From contig NZ_LMKN01000009.1 in assembly GCF_001421535.1 (NCBI RefSeq), positions 63,695-127,694 on the forward strand: a stretch of DNA of 64,000 nucleotides, written 5' to 3'. Each line of letters begins with the position of its first letter. Position 1 is the stretch's first letter. Both the position numbers and the translations under genes were made by a program. The notes under the pieces were generated by a model. It saw only the letters and a list, made by a program, of their open reading frames with translations, did not search any database and was not told where the DNA came from. Of this stretch, positions 1 to 8,414 are shown piece by piece. This DNA is from Sphingomonas sp. Leaf20. GTDB lineage: Bacteria; Pseudomonadota; Alphaproteobacteria; Sphingomonadales; Sphingomonadaceae.

Positions 1-451
1 ACATCGGACGTTACCTGCAAGTACTGCAGGACCTCGATGTGCTGTGTTTACCCCGTCTTGTTGTAGTCGGATAAGATAGCGATCTTACCTGCGGTATCGT
101 TCCAGCAAAAATCCCGATAACGGGCGATTATATTTTGCATTGATAGATATCAGTATCGATCGCCTGAAGATAAATTGGGCTGCGAGATAAAGGTCCCTAT
201 TTTGCAAGGACTTGCGGTGACGCCGATCTGGCTTCCGAAGCGCCGGACAGTTTGACGCGACAATTTGCGCTTCTGGAGGGCGACGGCAAAGCCGGCTCCG
301 CGACATGCGAGATTAGTGAAGACGGGGACCATTCGGCGAACCGGTCGTTAGGACGGTACCGCCCACTGCCGACGCTGTTCGAACGCGACGACCTCCACGG
401 GCCTCGACGTTCTGGCGTGCGGCGGCAGGCCTTTGGACCCGGGATAATGTC
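1..451. other. Leading stretch without a confident gene
   Basis: No convincing gene is seen before the HAD phosphatase. A short frame in bases 3-74 (+) could be the tail of a gene that begins outside the window, but it matches no family I know. Bases 120-220 are clearly AT-richer than the rest of the window and hold nothing recognisable. Open frames on either strand across 200-450 lack a ribosome binding site and a recognisable product, and I treat them as high-GC noise. Confidence 0.4.
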
Positions 452-1117
452 ATGCAGATCAAAGCCATTCTCTTCGATATCGACGGTACGCTGGTCGATA
501 CCAACGACATGCACGTCCTTGCATGGGAGGAGGCTTTCGCGCGCGTGGGGGCGTCGTTCGATCGCCAGGTGATCCACGACCAGATCGGCAAGGGCACCGA
601 CATGCTCGTGCCGACGCTCCTGCCCGACGCCGACGACGACCAGCAGGAAGAGCTCGGCGACACGCACGGTGCGATCTTCAAGGCGCAATACCTCGAGACC
701 GCCAAGCCGTTCGCAAAGGCGCACGACCTGTTGGCGCATACGCATGGTCTGGATCAGCAGGTCGTGCTGGCGTCCTCGGCCTCGCAAGGTGAACTCGACC
801 ACTATATCGGCCTGCTGAACGCGCGCGACCTGGTCTCCGCGACGACGAGCAGCGACGACGTCGAGAAGACCAAGCCCGCGCCGGATATCTTCGCAACCGC
901 GCTCGAGAAATTGCCGGGGATAGATCCGTCGGAGGTCATCGTCGTCGGCGACACGCCCTATGATATCGAGGCGGCGGCGAAGTGCGGGATCGCCGCGGTC
1001 GCCGTCCGGTCGGGCAAGTTCGAGGACGCACAACTTCAGGCAGCAGGCGCGGTCGCGATCTATGACGACGTCGCGGCCTTGCTCGCCGGCTATGCAACCT
1101 CACCGCTGGGACGCTGA
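452..1117 (+). CDS. HAD-superfamily phosphatase (beta-phosphoglucomutase-like)
   Basis: This 221-aa cytoplasmic hydrolase opens with the HAD motif I signature FDIDGTLVDTND (nucleophile Asp plus the Asp two residues on). A helical cap follows at about residues 15-85. Motif II appears around LASSASQ, the motif III lysine in KTKPAPDIF, and motif IV as GDTPYDIEAA. This arrangement is that of the Gph/PGMB/CbbY-type phosphatases acting on small phosphorylated metabolites. The substrate cannot be told from sequence. It stands alone, convergent with the NhaA gene 50 bp away. The ATG at 452 places the hydrophobic first strand at residue 4, as usual for the family. Confidence 0.85.
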   Translation: MQIKAILFDIDGTLVDTNDMHVLAWEEAFARVGASFDRQVIHDQIGKGTDMLVPTLLPDADDDQQEELGDTHGAIFKAQYLETAKPFAKAHDLLAHTHGLDQQVVLASSASQGELDHYIGLLNARDLVSATTSSDDVEKTKPAPDIFATALEKLPGIDPSEVIVVGDTPYDIEAAAKCGIAAVAVRSGKFEDAQLQAAGAVAIYDDVAALLAGYATSPLGR

Positions 1118-1166
1118 TTGACACGGCGTCGTGCCGGCCGGTCGCGGCGCCACCCCGGCGGACCGG

Positions 1167-2333
1167 CTATCGCGTGCGTACGCTGCGCAGCAGGGCGTAA
1201 CCGAGAAGCCCCGAGACAAAGGATCCGGCGAGCACGCCGACCTTTGCCTCTGCCTGCAGGATCGGGCTGGTCGGGAAGGCCAGCAGGGTGATGAAGATGC
1301 TCATCGTAAAGCCGATCCCGCACAGCAATGCGACACCGAGCAGCTGCCGCTTTCCGGCGTGAGCGGGCATGTCCGCGAGGCCCAGCCGAACCGCCAGCAT
1401 CGAAAAGCCGAAGACGCCCGTCACCTTGCCGAGCAGCAGCCCCAGCGAGACGCCAAGCGTGACAGGCGCAACAAGCGCCTCGGCCGGGAGCGTCAGTACA
1501 GGTACACCGGCATTGGCGAGGCCGAAGATCGGCACGACGATAAAGCCGACGGGGAGGTGCAGGGCGTGTTCGAGCGTATGCAGCGGGCTATCCGCGTCCC
1601 CGTCCGGACGACCGGGCGTGCATCGCATCGGGATGGTAAGTGCGACGATCACGCCGGCCAGCGTTGCGTGGATGCCCGAACGGAATACCAGCACCCAGAG
1701 GATCGCCCCCACCAGCAGATATGGCGTGAGGCGTCGCACGCCGAGCCGGTTGAGCCCTATGAGGACGCCGGTCGCGGCAACCGCCCCGGCAAGGTCGGGT
1801 ATCGACAACTTCGCCGTATAGAACAGCGCGATGATCACCACCGCGCCGAGGTCGTCTATGATCGCGAGCGCGGCCAGAAACACCCGCAGCGATGCGGGGA
1901 CGCGTGTCCCGAGCAGCGCGATCACGCCGAGCGCGAACGCTATGTCGGTGGCGGCAGGAATAGCCCAGCCGGCCGCGGTCGGGCCGCGATTGAGCGCGAG
2001 ATAGACCAGCGCCGGCACTATCATGCCGCCCGCAGCCGCTATCCCGGGAAGCACCCGACGCGGCCATGTCGAAAGCTGACCGTCGAGCATCTCGCGTTTG
2101 ATCTCGAGCCCGACGAGCAGGAAGAATACCGCCATCAGCGCGTCGTTGATCCAGTGCCCGATCGACAGCGGCCCGACATAGGCGTGGAGGATCGTGTCGT
2201 AGCTGGGCCCGACCGGCGAGTTGGCAAGGACGAGCGCCAGCACGGCCGCGCCCATCAGCACCAGGCCGGCCGAGGACTGGCTTTCGAGAAAACGGCGAAT
2301 GGCACTTGGCGTGATGCGCGGCGCGTGGCCCAT
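1167..2333 (-). CDS. nhaA: Na+/H+ antiporter NhaA
   Basis: This 388-aa inner-membrane protein exchanges protons for Na+ (or Li+), supporting pH and salt homeostasis. It has about eleven or twelve hydrophobic segments. The NhaA hallmarks are present: an N-terminal helix with [20 protein letters not shown], the stretch [18 protein letters not shown], and the paired aspartates in [19 protein letters not shown] that form the ion-binding site. Length matches the family (about 380-400). The ATG at 2333 gives a short cytoplasmic N-terminus, as expected. It is transcribed alone, with a 170-bp gap to the upstream msrA. Confidence 0.95.
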   Translation of the reverse strand: MGHAPRITPSAIRRFLESQSSAGLVLMGAAVLALVLANSPVGPSYDTILHAYVGPLSIGHWINDALMAVFFLLVGLEIKREMLDGQLSTWPRRVLPGIAAAGGMIVPALVYLALNRGPTAAGWAIPAATDIAFALGVIALLGTRVPASLRVFLAALAIIDDLGAVVIIALFYTAKLSIPDLAGAVAATGVLIGLNRLGVRRLTPYLLVGAILWVLVFRSGIHATLAGVIVALTIPMRCTPGRPDGDADSPLHTLEHALHLPVGFIVVPIFGLANAGVPVLTLPAEALVAPVTLGVSLGLLLGKVTGVFGFSMLAVRLGLADMPAHAGKRQLLGVALLCGIGFTMSIFITLLAFPTSPILQAEAKVGVLAGSFVSGLLGYALLRSVRTR

Positions 2334-2504
2334 CGTGACGATCTCCGGACACAGGTTGTCGGCACTGGCGGCCCGACCAGCGTGGAAAACCTGCCCGCAT
2401 CAACGCGAACACCCGATAGCCTTATCGCATCCTATCCAGTGCCGGACAACCGCGTCGCAGGACTTTTCAGACGCAGCGGCGGCGCTCGGAATGGCGTGAG
2501 GGAA

Positions 2505-3074
2505 TCAGGACCCGCCGGTGCCCTCCGGCGGCACAGGAGACGCCGCGGTCGAAGAGCCGCGTTGTTCGACGTGATGACCCCTTGCATCGGGCAGCATGAT
2601 GTCCGCGAAGTTCTTCCGGATATAGTCGAGCTTGGGATCGATGTACCGCTGGCAGAACGGTCTGTTCGGGTCGGTTCGGTAATAGTCTTGATACCGCGCG
2701 TCGGATGGCTTGAAGCCGACGAACGGACATACGCGCGTCCGGGCGGGCTCGTCCGTTTCCCGTGCATAGCGAGCGACCGTCCGTGCAGCCTCGTCACGCT
2801 GGCTCGCATCGAAGATGTAGATCGCGCTCCGATACCGTCCGCCGGGCGAATAGGTCCCGTTTGCGGAATGGGTCCTCAGGTGAACCTCTGCCAATGTTGC
2901 CAGGCCGATGACGCGGGGATCGAACGTGACGATGACGCCTTCCGCCCAGGCGTCGGACGGCGCTTCCGACCGGACGAAGCCCTGGTCGACGCTGACGACG
3001 CCGCGCAATGCCTGGAAGACGCCCTCGGTGCACCAATGGCACCCACCGCCAAAACCGATCTTCTCCACAGGCAT
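2505..3074 (-). CDS. msrA: Peptide-methionine (S)-S-oxide reductase MsrA
   Basis: This 189-aa repair enzyme reduces methionine-S-sulfoxide in proteins. The active-site loop reads GGGCHWCTEGVFQ; the family norm is GCFWC, so the Phe next to the catalytic Cys is His here. The conserved YRSAIY segment and a C-terminal region with two further cysteines (CPFVGF, FCQRYI) are present. I chose the internal ATG at 3074 (MPVEKIGFGGGC) because the eight residues before it are arginine- and tryptophan-rich noise. A second MsrA domain occurs in the MsrB-MsrA fusion at 6124-7080, so the window carries two MsrA versions. Confidence 0.85.
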   Translation of the reverse strand: MPVEKIGFGGGCHWCTEGVFQALRGVVSVDQGFVRSEAPSDAWAEGVIVTFDPRVIGLATLAEVHLRTHSANGTYSPGGRYRSAIYIFDASQRDEAARTVARYARETDEPARTRVCPFVGFKPSDARYQDYYRTDPNRPFCQRYIDPKLDYIRKNFADIMLPDARGHHVEQRGSSTAASPVPPEGTGGS

Positions 3075-3250
3075 TCTCCAGCGCCACCGACTGCGCACAT
3101 CGTCGAGCTGGTGACATGGCGACGCCGCTCGTCGCTTGCAAAGCCGACGCGGGAATGGGCCGCTCGCGCCTGCGGTCAGGCGGTCACGCCGTGCCCCGAC
3201 CGACTGCTATTGGGCGACGCCCCGACCTGGCGAGCAACACCCGATGATGG

Positions 3251-4090
3251 TCAGACGGTGCAGGTCCGGACCGCCTGCGCGAGTGCCGTCAGCGGATCAC
3301 CGACCGGCACGAACTCATGCGCGAAAAAGCCCTGGAAGCCGACATCGGCAACGCTGCGCGCCACCGCATTCCAGTTCACCTCCTGCGTGTCGTCGAGGTT
3401 ATGGCGCCCCGGAACCCCGCCGGTATGGAAATGGCCGATCCACTGAATATTCTTCCGGATCGTGTCGATCACGTCGCCTTCCATGATCTGCATATGGTAG
3501 ATGTCGTAGAGCAGCTTGACGCGCGGCGAGGCGACCGCCCTGGCGACGCGCACGCCCCAGGCGGTATGGTCGGCCATATAGTCGGCGTGGTCGACCTTGC
3601 TGTTGAGCAGCTCGATGCAGATCGTCACGCCATGATCCTCGGCGATCCGCTTGACCCGGTTCAGCCCCGCAATGGCGTTGTCGGCGCCTTCCTCGTCGGA
3701 CATGCCGCGGCGATTGCCCGAAAAGGCGATCACATTGGGTACGCCCGCCTTGGCCGCTTGCGGGATGCCGATGCGGAACGCCTGTTCGATCGCCGCGTGG
3801 TTTTCACGCCGGTTCAGACCGTTGGGGATCGTCATGATGTCGGCGGCATAGCCCATCGTGCAGCGCAATCCATGCCGGCGCGGCACCTCGTAATCCGCGG
3901 GCTCCAGCAGATCGATGCCCTGGAGCCCGATGCGCGCGGCGGCGGCGCACAACGTATCAAGCGGGATATTCTGGTAGCACCAGCGGCTTACGGACTGCTT
4001 CAGCCGGCCGCGACGCGCAGGCGCCGCGGCCATCCCCGCGGTCGCGCACAAAGCGAGAGAAGAAGCGATGGCGGTGCGACGTGTGATCAT
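3251..4090 (-). CDS. Tat-exported TIM-barrel protein, hydroxypyruvate isomerase-like
   Basis: This 279-aa protein starts with a twin-arginine signal (MITRRTAIASSLALCATAGMAAA), so it should be exported folded to the periplasm. The body is an AP-endonuclease-2/xylose-isomerase-like TIM barrel. IELLNSK, LYDIYHMQIMEGD and IGHFHTGGVPGRHNLDD carry the metal-binding Glu/Asp/His pattern of the Hyi (hydroxypyruvate isomerase) family, and a final Glu sits in FFAHEFVP. Cytoplasmic Hyi interconverts hydroxypyruvate and tartronate semialdehyde; exported relatives have unknown substrates. An upstream in-frame Met at 4174 would bury the Tat signal 28 residues in, so ATG 4090 is preferred. Confidence 0.8.
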   Translation of the reverse strand: MITRRTAIASSLALCATAGMAAAPARRGRLKQSVSRWCYQNIPLDTLCAAAARIGLQGIDLLEPADYEVPRRHGLRCTMGYAADIMTIPNGLNRRENHAAIEQAFRIGIPQAAKAGVPNVIAFSGNRRGMSDEEGADNAIAGLNRVKRIAEDHGVTICIELLNSKVDHADYMADHTAWGVRVARAVASPRVKLLYDIYHMQIMEGDVIDTIRKNIQWIGHFHTGGVPGRHNLDDTQEVNWNAVARSVADVGFQGFFAHEFVPVGDPLTALAQAVRTCTV

Positions 4091-4341
4091 GCCGCCACAG
4101 TAATCCACAAGGCCGTGGCGGCAAGGTGTATTGCTATCGAACGCCGCCGCCCGCGGCCGGGTCTCCCCATGCATCGATGCGAAAGGCGAGCGGGGGGCGC
4201 GTTTGCCAATGACGACGCACAGACACCCGCGACCTTTGCTGCAACCCTAGTCGCGCGCGCTCGATCCGTGTAACCGGGAGGTACGGATCCTCAGGTCGAG
4301 CGTGTTGCTCAAGCCGGGACCCCGAGTCCGGAGCTACCGAC

Positions 4342-4488
4342 ATAGCACGCAAACCGAATTACGACTTTGAGCGCCGCGAGCGCGAAATGGCAAAGGCTTC
4401 GGGCTCCGCCAAAAAGGCGCAGGCCAAGGTCGACAAGCGGGCGGCTGAACAGAAGGTGCCGGACGCGGATGAGCCCGGCGGATCGTAA
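4342..4488 (+). CDS. Small basic conserved protein, apparent ATA start
   Basis: This 48-codon frame reads (I)ARKPNYDFERREREMAKA, then an Ala/Lys/Gln/Glu-rich helix ending PGGS and TAA. It matches, from memory, a short alphaproteobacterial family normally starting MARKPNYxFER. Here the expected initiator is ATA (4342-4344), with GGAG at 4330-4333 spaced correctly for initiation at that codon. No ATG, GTG or TTG lies in frame just upstream. The only internal ATG (4387) would delete the conserved head. So either ATA is used, or this is a point mutation or sequence error that has silenced the gene. Function unknown. It ends 13 bp before rsgA. Confidence 0.55.
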   Translation: MARKPNYDFERREREMAKASGSAKKAQAKVDKRAAEQKVPDADEPGGS

Positions 4489-4501
4489 GTCGGCTGACGC
4501 G

Positions 4502-5539
4502 ATGATCAACTTGTCCGATCCCACGCTCGCGCAGCTCGGCTGGAAGCCCTTCTTCAGCGATCAGGTCTCCGCCGAGCAGAGCCTTGCCTACCAGCCCGTT
4601 CGCGTCATGTCGGTCCACCGCGGACGGGTGACCATAGCCGGGGAAGGGGTCGAGGACTCGATTTCCTCGATCGGGCATGTGCAGAAAGGGCCGGAAGACC
4701 GACCGACCGTCGGCGACTGGTTGCTGATCGACCGGACGACGCGGAGCCTCGTGCGCATTCTCGACCGGACGAGCCTGTTCAAAAGGCCCGCACCGGGCGA
4801 CGATCGCCGGATCCAGCTTATCGCCGCGAACGTCGATACGCTGTTCATCGTCACCGCCTGCGACCAGGACTTCAACGTGGCGCGTATCGAACGCTATCTC
4901 GTGCTCGCGCGCGAGGCTGGCGTCCGGCCCGTGGTCGTGCTCACGAAAGCCGACCTGTTGCCGGCCCCCGAGCATCTGGTCGAAGCGGCCCGCGCGCTCC
5001 AGTCGGGACTGCGGGTGGAGCTGGTCGACGGGCGCGATCTGACGAGCGCCGCGCACCTCGCGGAATATTGCGGTCTTGGCGAAACGGTCGGGGTGGTGGG
5101 ATCGTCGGGCGTCGGCAAGTCCACGCTCGTCAACACGCTGAAGGGATCCGACAGCATCGCGACGCAGGCGGTCCGCGAGAACGACGGCAAGGGCCGGCAC
5201 ACGACCACCGTCCGCGAGATGCACCGCGTTGCCGGTCATGCGGGCGAGGGCGGCTGGCTCGTCGACACGCCCGGGATGCGCGAGATCCAGATGTCCGAAG
5301 TGGCCTCGGGCGTCGACGAGGTCTTCGACGATGTCACGGCGGTGACGCTCGAGTGCCGGTTCGCGAACTGCGTCCATGCCGACGAGCCCGGATGCGCGAT
5401 CCGTGCCGCGATCGCGGCGGGAACGCTCGATCCCGCGCGCGTCGAACGGTGGCGCAAGCTCGCCGAGGAGGATGCGGCGAACAGCGGCACCGCGGCGGGG
5501 CGTCGCTCGCGCGCTGGAAAGACCCGAAAACGGCGATGA
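4502..5539 (+). CDS. rsgA: Ribosome small-subunit biogenesis GTPase RsgA
   Basis: This 345-aa circularly permuted GTPase checks late 30S maturation and releases assembly factors on GTP hydrolysis. The permuted order is visible: an N-terminal OB-fold region, then G4 (VVLTKADLL), then the P-loop GSSGVGKSTLVN, then G3 DTPGMREIQ. A C-terminal zinc knuckle (ECRFANCVHADEPGCAI) follows, and the last 25 residues are basic, as in RsgA. I chose ATG 4502 (MINLSD); the frame is open further upstream, but that part overlaps the small protein at 4342-4488. Close spacing suggests co-transcription with that small gene. Confidence 0.92.
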   Translation: MINLSDPTLAQLGWKPFFSDQVSAEQSLAYQPVRVMSVHRGRVTIAGEGVEDSISSIGHVQKGPEDRPTVGDWLLIDRTTRSLVRILDRTSLFKRPAPGDDRRIQLIAANVDTLFIVTACDQDFNVARIERYLVLAREAGVRPVVVLTKADLLPAPEHLVEAARALQSGLRVELVDGRDLTSAAHLAEYCGLGETVGVVGSSGVGKSTLVNTLKGSDSIATQAVRENDGKGRHTTTVREMHRVAGHAGEGGWLVDTPGMREIQMSEVASGVDEVFDDVTAVTLECRFANCVHADEPGCAIRAAIAAGTLDPARVERWRKLAEEDAANSGTAAGRRSRAGKTRKRR

Positions 5540-5646
5540 CGATTGCCGCATCCGGGCTCTCGGACACGGGGTGGTGCACGCCTAGGCCTGCCAAGCGCGG
5601 GTGCCGCTAGAGCATCATCACCGATGCATGACGGCGTGGCGAAGCG

Positions 5647-6012
5647 TCAGCCCTGATACCGCAGCGTGTTGGCGAACCCATCATTCGCCTTGGTCATCTT
5701 GGCGATCTTCCGGAGGTTGGCGCGGACGTACCGCTCGAACCGGCGGTCGTCATGGATGCCCGTCGTCCGATATTCCTCCTGCACGAGCAATGTCTTGATC
5801 CGCGCCGCGAACCCCGCCTGGTCGTCGGTATGTCCCGACGTCTTCAGACTTTGGCAGACCCATTCCTCGGCGGCCGCCTTGTCATAATCGTCCTGCGCCG
5901 CATAACCGCGCCTGTCCGCTGCGGCCTGCTCCAGCCTTGCGGCATCGACACGGCTCTCCAGCCATTTGCGCACCAGCGCGCCATCCCATGCTTTCGACAC
6001 TGCGTTCATCAT
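5647..6012 (-). CDS. Hypothetical protein, 121 aa
   Basis: I do not recognise this gene. It encodes a hydrophilic, largely helical protein rich in Ala, Arg, Asp and Lys, with one Cys and no signal peptide or membrane segment. A charged middle (DDYDKAAAEEWVCQSL) is followed by a basic C-terminal half (RRFERYVRANLRKIAKM). The first two codons are both ATG (6012, 6009). Codon use is like its neighbours, with G/C-rich third positions, which argues for a real gene. It lies between convergent rsgA and the msrBA fusion and has its own 110-bp upstream gap. Confidence 0.6.
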   Translation of the reverse strand: MMNAVSKAWDGALVRKWLESRVDAARLEQAAADRRGYAAQDDYDKAAAEEWVCQSLKTSGHTDDQAGFAARIKTLLVQEEYRTTGIHDDRRFERYVRANLRKIAKMTKANDGFANTLRYQG

Positions 6013-6123
6013 GCTTCCAACCCTGACCGCACACCGCCTAGCTGAAAGCCGGGCATTTGGACACGCCTAGGAGAAAAGCAGACCGCTCGTGCCACGAACC
6101 GTTGCGAAGCGGCAAGAGGCACC

Positions 6124-7080
6124 TCAGCCCGCAGACTCGCGGCGCGGAAGCGTCCAGCCGGGGCGGACGAAGTGGCAGGTATAGCCGTTCGGCTTGCGCT
6201 CGAGATAATCCTGATGCTCGGGTTCGGCCTCCCAAAAGTCGCCGACCGGGGAGAGTTCGGTGACGACCTTGCCCGGCCAGAGGCCCGATGCGTCGACGTC
6301 GCCGATCGTCTCTTGGGCGACCGCCTTCTGGCGTTCGTCGGTGTAGAAGATCGCCGACCGATAGCTGACGCCGCGGTCGTTGCCCTGCCGGTTGGGGGTG
6401 GTCGGATCGTGGATCTGGAAGAAAAATTCGAGCAATGTCCGGAAGTCGGTGCGGGCAGGGTCGAACACGATCTCGATTGCCTCGGCATGCGTGCCGTGAT
6501 TGCGATATGTCGCGTTGGCGACCGTACCGCCCGAATAGCCGACGCGCGTCGACACCACGCCCGGCAACGCGCGGATCAGATCCTGCATGCCCCAGAAACA
6601 CCCGCCGGCGAGAACCGCGCGCTCGGTATCGGCGGGGACGTCCTCGACCTGGTCGAGATACGCGGCATAGCCTTGCTCCGCCATCGCGGCGCGCGGGACG
6701 AACCGCAATGCCGCCGAGTTGATGCAGTAGCGCAGCCCGCCGCGGCTGCGCGGGCCGTCCTTGAAGACATGGCCGAGATGGCTGTCCGCGTGGGTCGAGC
6801 GGATCTCGGTGCGCGGGATGAGCATCGACCAGTCCCGCTTCGCGGTCACGCTCGCGGGGTCGATGGGCCTGGCGAAACTGGGCCAGCCGCAACCGGAATC
6901 ATATTTGTCGGCGCTCGCGAACAGCGGTTCGCCAGACACGATGTCGACGTAAATCCCTGCGGCCTTGGTGTTGAGCAGTGCGCCGGTTCCGGGACGCTCG
7001 GTGGCGTTCTGCTGGGTCACGCGGAACTGCTCGGGGGTCAGCGCGGCGACTGCGGCGTCGGTCTTGCGATAGCTGGTCAT
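6124..7080 (-). CDS. msrBA: Bifunctional MsrB-MsrA methionine sulfoxide reductase
   Basis: This 318-aa fusion can reduce both stereoisomers of methionine sulfoxide. Residues about 5-125 are Msr[22 protein letters not shown], the DSHLGHVF signature and RYCINSAAL with the catalytic Cys. One zinc-type CxxC motif seems absent, and the SGCGWP Cys stands alone. Residues about 135-310 are Msr[13 protein letters not shown] with the catalytic Cys, GYSGGTV, and the classic [18 protein letters not shown]. Domain order B-then-A is the less common one. There is no signal peptide, so it is cytosolic. It is monocistronic. Confidence 0.93.
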   Translation of the reverse strand: MTSYRKTDAAVAALTPEQFRVTQQNATERPGTGALLNTKAAGIYVDIVSGEPLFASADKYDSGCGWPSFARPIDPASVTAKRDWSMLIPRTEIRSTHADSHLGHVFKDGPRSRGGLRYCINSAALRFVPRAAMAEQGYAAYLDQVEDVPADTERAVLAGGCFWGMQDLIRALPGVVSTRVGYSGGTVANATYRNHGTHAEAIEIVFDPARTDFRTLLEFFFQIHDPTTPNRQGNDRGVSYRSAIFYTDERQKAVAQETIGDVDASGLWPGKVVTELSPVGDFWEAEPEHQDYLERKPNGYTCHFVRPGWTLPRRESAG

Positions 7081-7218
7081 GGGAAAACTCCGTTGACCTG
7101 CATGTGGTTAGGCCGCGTCGATATGTCGAGGCGACCGATCCATCGTCTTGAGAGCAGCGCCGATCGGGTCGCCACACGCCGCTTCCTGCCCCCGGCTCAG
7201 ACCCTGGTCCAGCGGTGC

Positions 7219-7818
7219 CTAGCGATCACCGATCGCATGGAGGATGCGATACGCCGCCTCCACGTCGCGCTCGACGACCGCGGCGGTAAAACGTTCGATG
7301 ATCGTGCGCAGGCGACCGGTCGGCGCTGTCGCCGTGGTCAGAAGCGGGCCGTCGATCAACCGGCTTCCCCACTCCACGCCGAGCCGCTGCATTTCGTCAT
7401 CCGCGCCGACGACGATCGAGGGGAAGGGGAGGGTCAATTTGGGCGACGCAAAACTCTGACGACCGCGGCCTGCGCCTTCGGGGGCCACCAGCAATGCGCC
7501 GGAGACGTTTGCCGTATAGGATCTCGGCGACAGGCGCGCCCACCATGCGGCGGCCGCGCATGCGGTTCCCTGCGCCAGAAGCATGACGGCACGGTCTGAC
7601 ATCGACACCGCGGCATCGATGCGCGCCGCCATCGCGTTTCGCTCCGCCACGGTACGGCCGCGAACCGCGATCTGCTGCATCTCGCCAAACCGCGGAAATT
7701 CGCGGAACCGGTCGAAGATCGACACGGCGTTCTCGGGGACGAGCGCGATGAGGTTCAGCCGTCGGCTATCCAAAACAGCAACAGACACAATGCGGTCTCC
7801 CGTTCCTTGAGCGCGCAT
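7219..7818 (-). CDS. RBBP9/YdeN-type alpha/beta hydrolase fold, probable pseudoenzyme
   Basis: This 199-aa protein resembles the RBBP9/YdeN serine hydrolases: the stretch AVMLLAQGTACAAAAWWARL, then GALLVAPEG, then LPFPSIVVGADDE fit the family's nucleophile elbow, next strand and acid loop. Where active members have VLVAHSLGC, this protein has LLAQGTAC, so the Ser nucleophile is Gly. The usual GHIN histidine segment is replaced by GPLLTTATAPTG. It therefore probably lacks hydrolase activity. ATG 7818 is preferred because frame extension beyond it is arginine-rich noise. It is the last gene of the minus-strand cluster with the PYP-like gene (203 bp gap) and the hybrid kinase. Confidence 0.65.
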   Translation of the reverse strand: MRAQGTGDRIVSVAVLDSRRLNLIALVPENAVSIFDRFREFPRFGEMQQIAVRGRTVAERNAMAARIDAAVSMSDRAVMLLAQGTACAAAAWWARLSPRSYTANVSGALLVAPEGAGRGRQSFASPKLTLPFPSIVVGADDEMQRLGVEWGSRLIDGPLLTTATAPTGRLRTIIERFTAAVVERDVEAAYRILHAIGDR

Positions 7819-8021
7819 GCTGTCGCTTCCCGGTCGACGGCGCAATGCGGTTGGCCCGATACGCGGCAGGCCGTTCTCTCGCGGCTTTCGACCGATCCCG
7901 GGGGGCGCGGTGCGGCCACCGCAGTACCGGACACCAGCGGCGACAGGATGCCGACAATGCCGAAGCCGACGTTGAGCGTGCGCGCCCGACCGGTGCAACG
8001 TCGCGAAGCGTGACGCCGCGC

Positions 8022-8414
8022 TCAGTCGCGGCGCATGAAGATCCAGTAGCCGCCCGTGCTCGCGGACTGGATCCGCACGGTCAGCTCGCGGTCGCGATCC
8101 TCGAAGTCGCCGACATGGCTGAACTCCAGGTCGAGTTTGCCCGACGCCCGGGCACGCTCGACGCGACCGCGAAAGTCGGCATTGTCCATGCACGGCGCGA
8201 TCTGGCTGAAGAAGTCGAGTCCGATCCGGTCATGATCGCCGGAGCCCGACAGATGCCGCTCCGCCGCGCTGTAATATTCGACCTTGCCGTCGTCGCCGAG
8301 ACGTATCGCGCCAAAGGGTAGCGTATCGACCGCCTCGCTCGGAAGCGCCTCGATCGCCATCGCGAGGCGCGGTGCGTCGAAATCGGGTAGTTCGCACGCG
8401 TCGATCACGATCAT
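8022..8414 (-). CDS. pyp: Photoactive yellow protein (PYP)-like blue-light sensor
   Basis: This 130-aa PAS-fold protein aligns without gaps to Halorhodospira PYP over the chromophore region with an offset of 6. LPFGAIRLGDDGKVEYYSAAE matches [21 protein letters not shown] (shown in part), and FFSQIAPCMD matches FFKDVAPCTD. Cys75 corresponds to chromophore-binding Cys69, Tyr48 to Tyr42, Glu52 to Glu46 and Ser56 to Thr50. Arg52 is Ser58 here. The C-terminus GGYWIFMRRD matches the PYP end SYWVFVKRV. A p-coumaroyl chromophore is thus likely, though no chromophore-biosynthesis gene lies in the window. Its ATG overlaps the hybrid kinase stop by 4 bp, so the two are translationally coupled. Confidence 0.88.
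   Translation of the reverse strand: MIVIDACELPDFDAPRLAMAIEALPSEAVDTLPFGAIRLGDDGKVEYYSAAERHLSGSGDHDRIGLDFFSQIAPCMDNADFRGRVERARASGKLDLEFSHVGDFEDRDRELTVRIQSASTGGYWIFMRRD

Noticed and set aside
197..1033. Open frame antisense to the HAD phosphatase
   Set aside because: HAD motifs I-IV are intact on the other strand; this frame has no recognisable product.
1131..3446. Very long open frame on the + strand, 771 codons
   Set aside because: It lies antisense to NhaA and MsrA, both well supported. Its product is Arg/His/Asp-rich without any domain, a usual effect of high GC.
6030..6075. Repeated CGCCTAG...GAAAG motifs upstream of minus-strand genes (also near 17131)
   Set aside because: Only two clear copies were seen and their spacing to start codons differs, so no shared promoter can be claimed.
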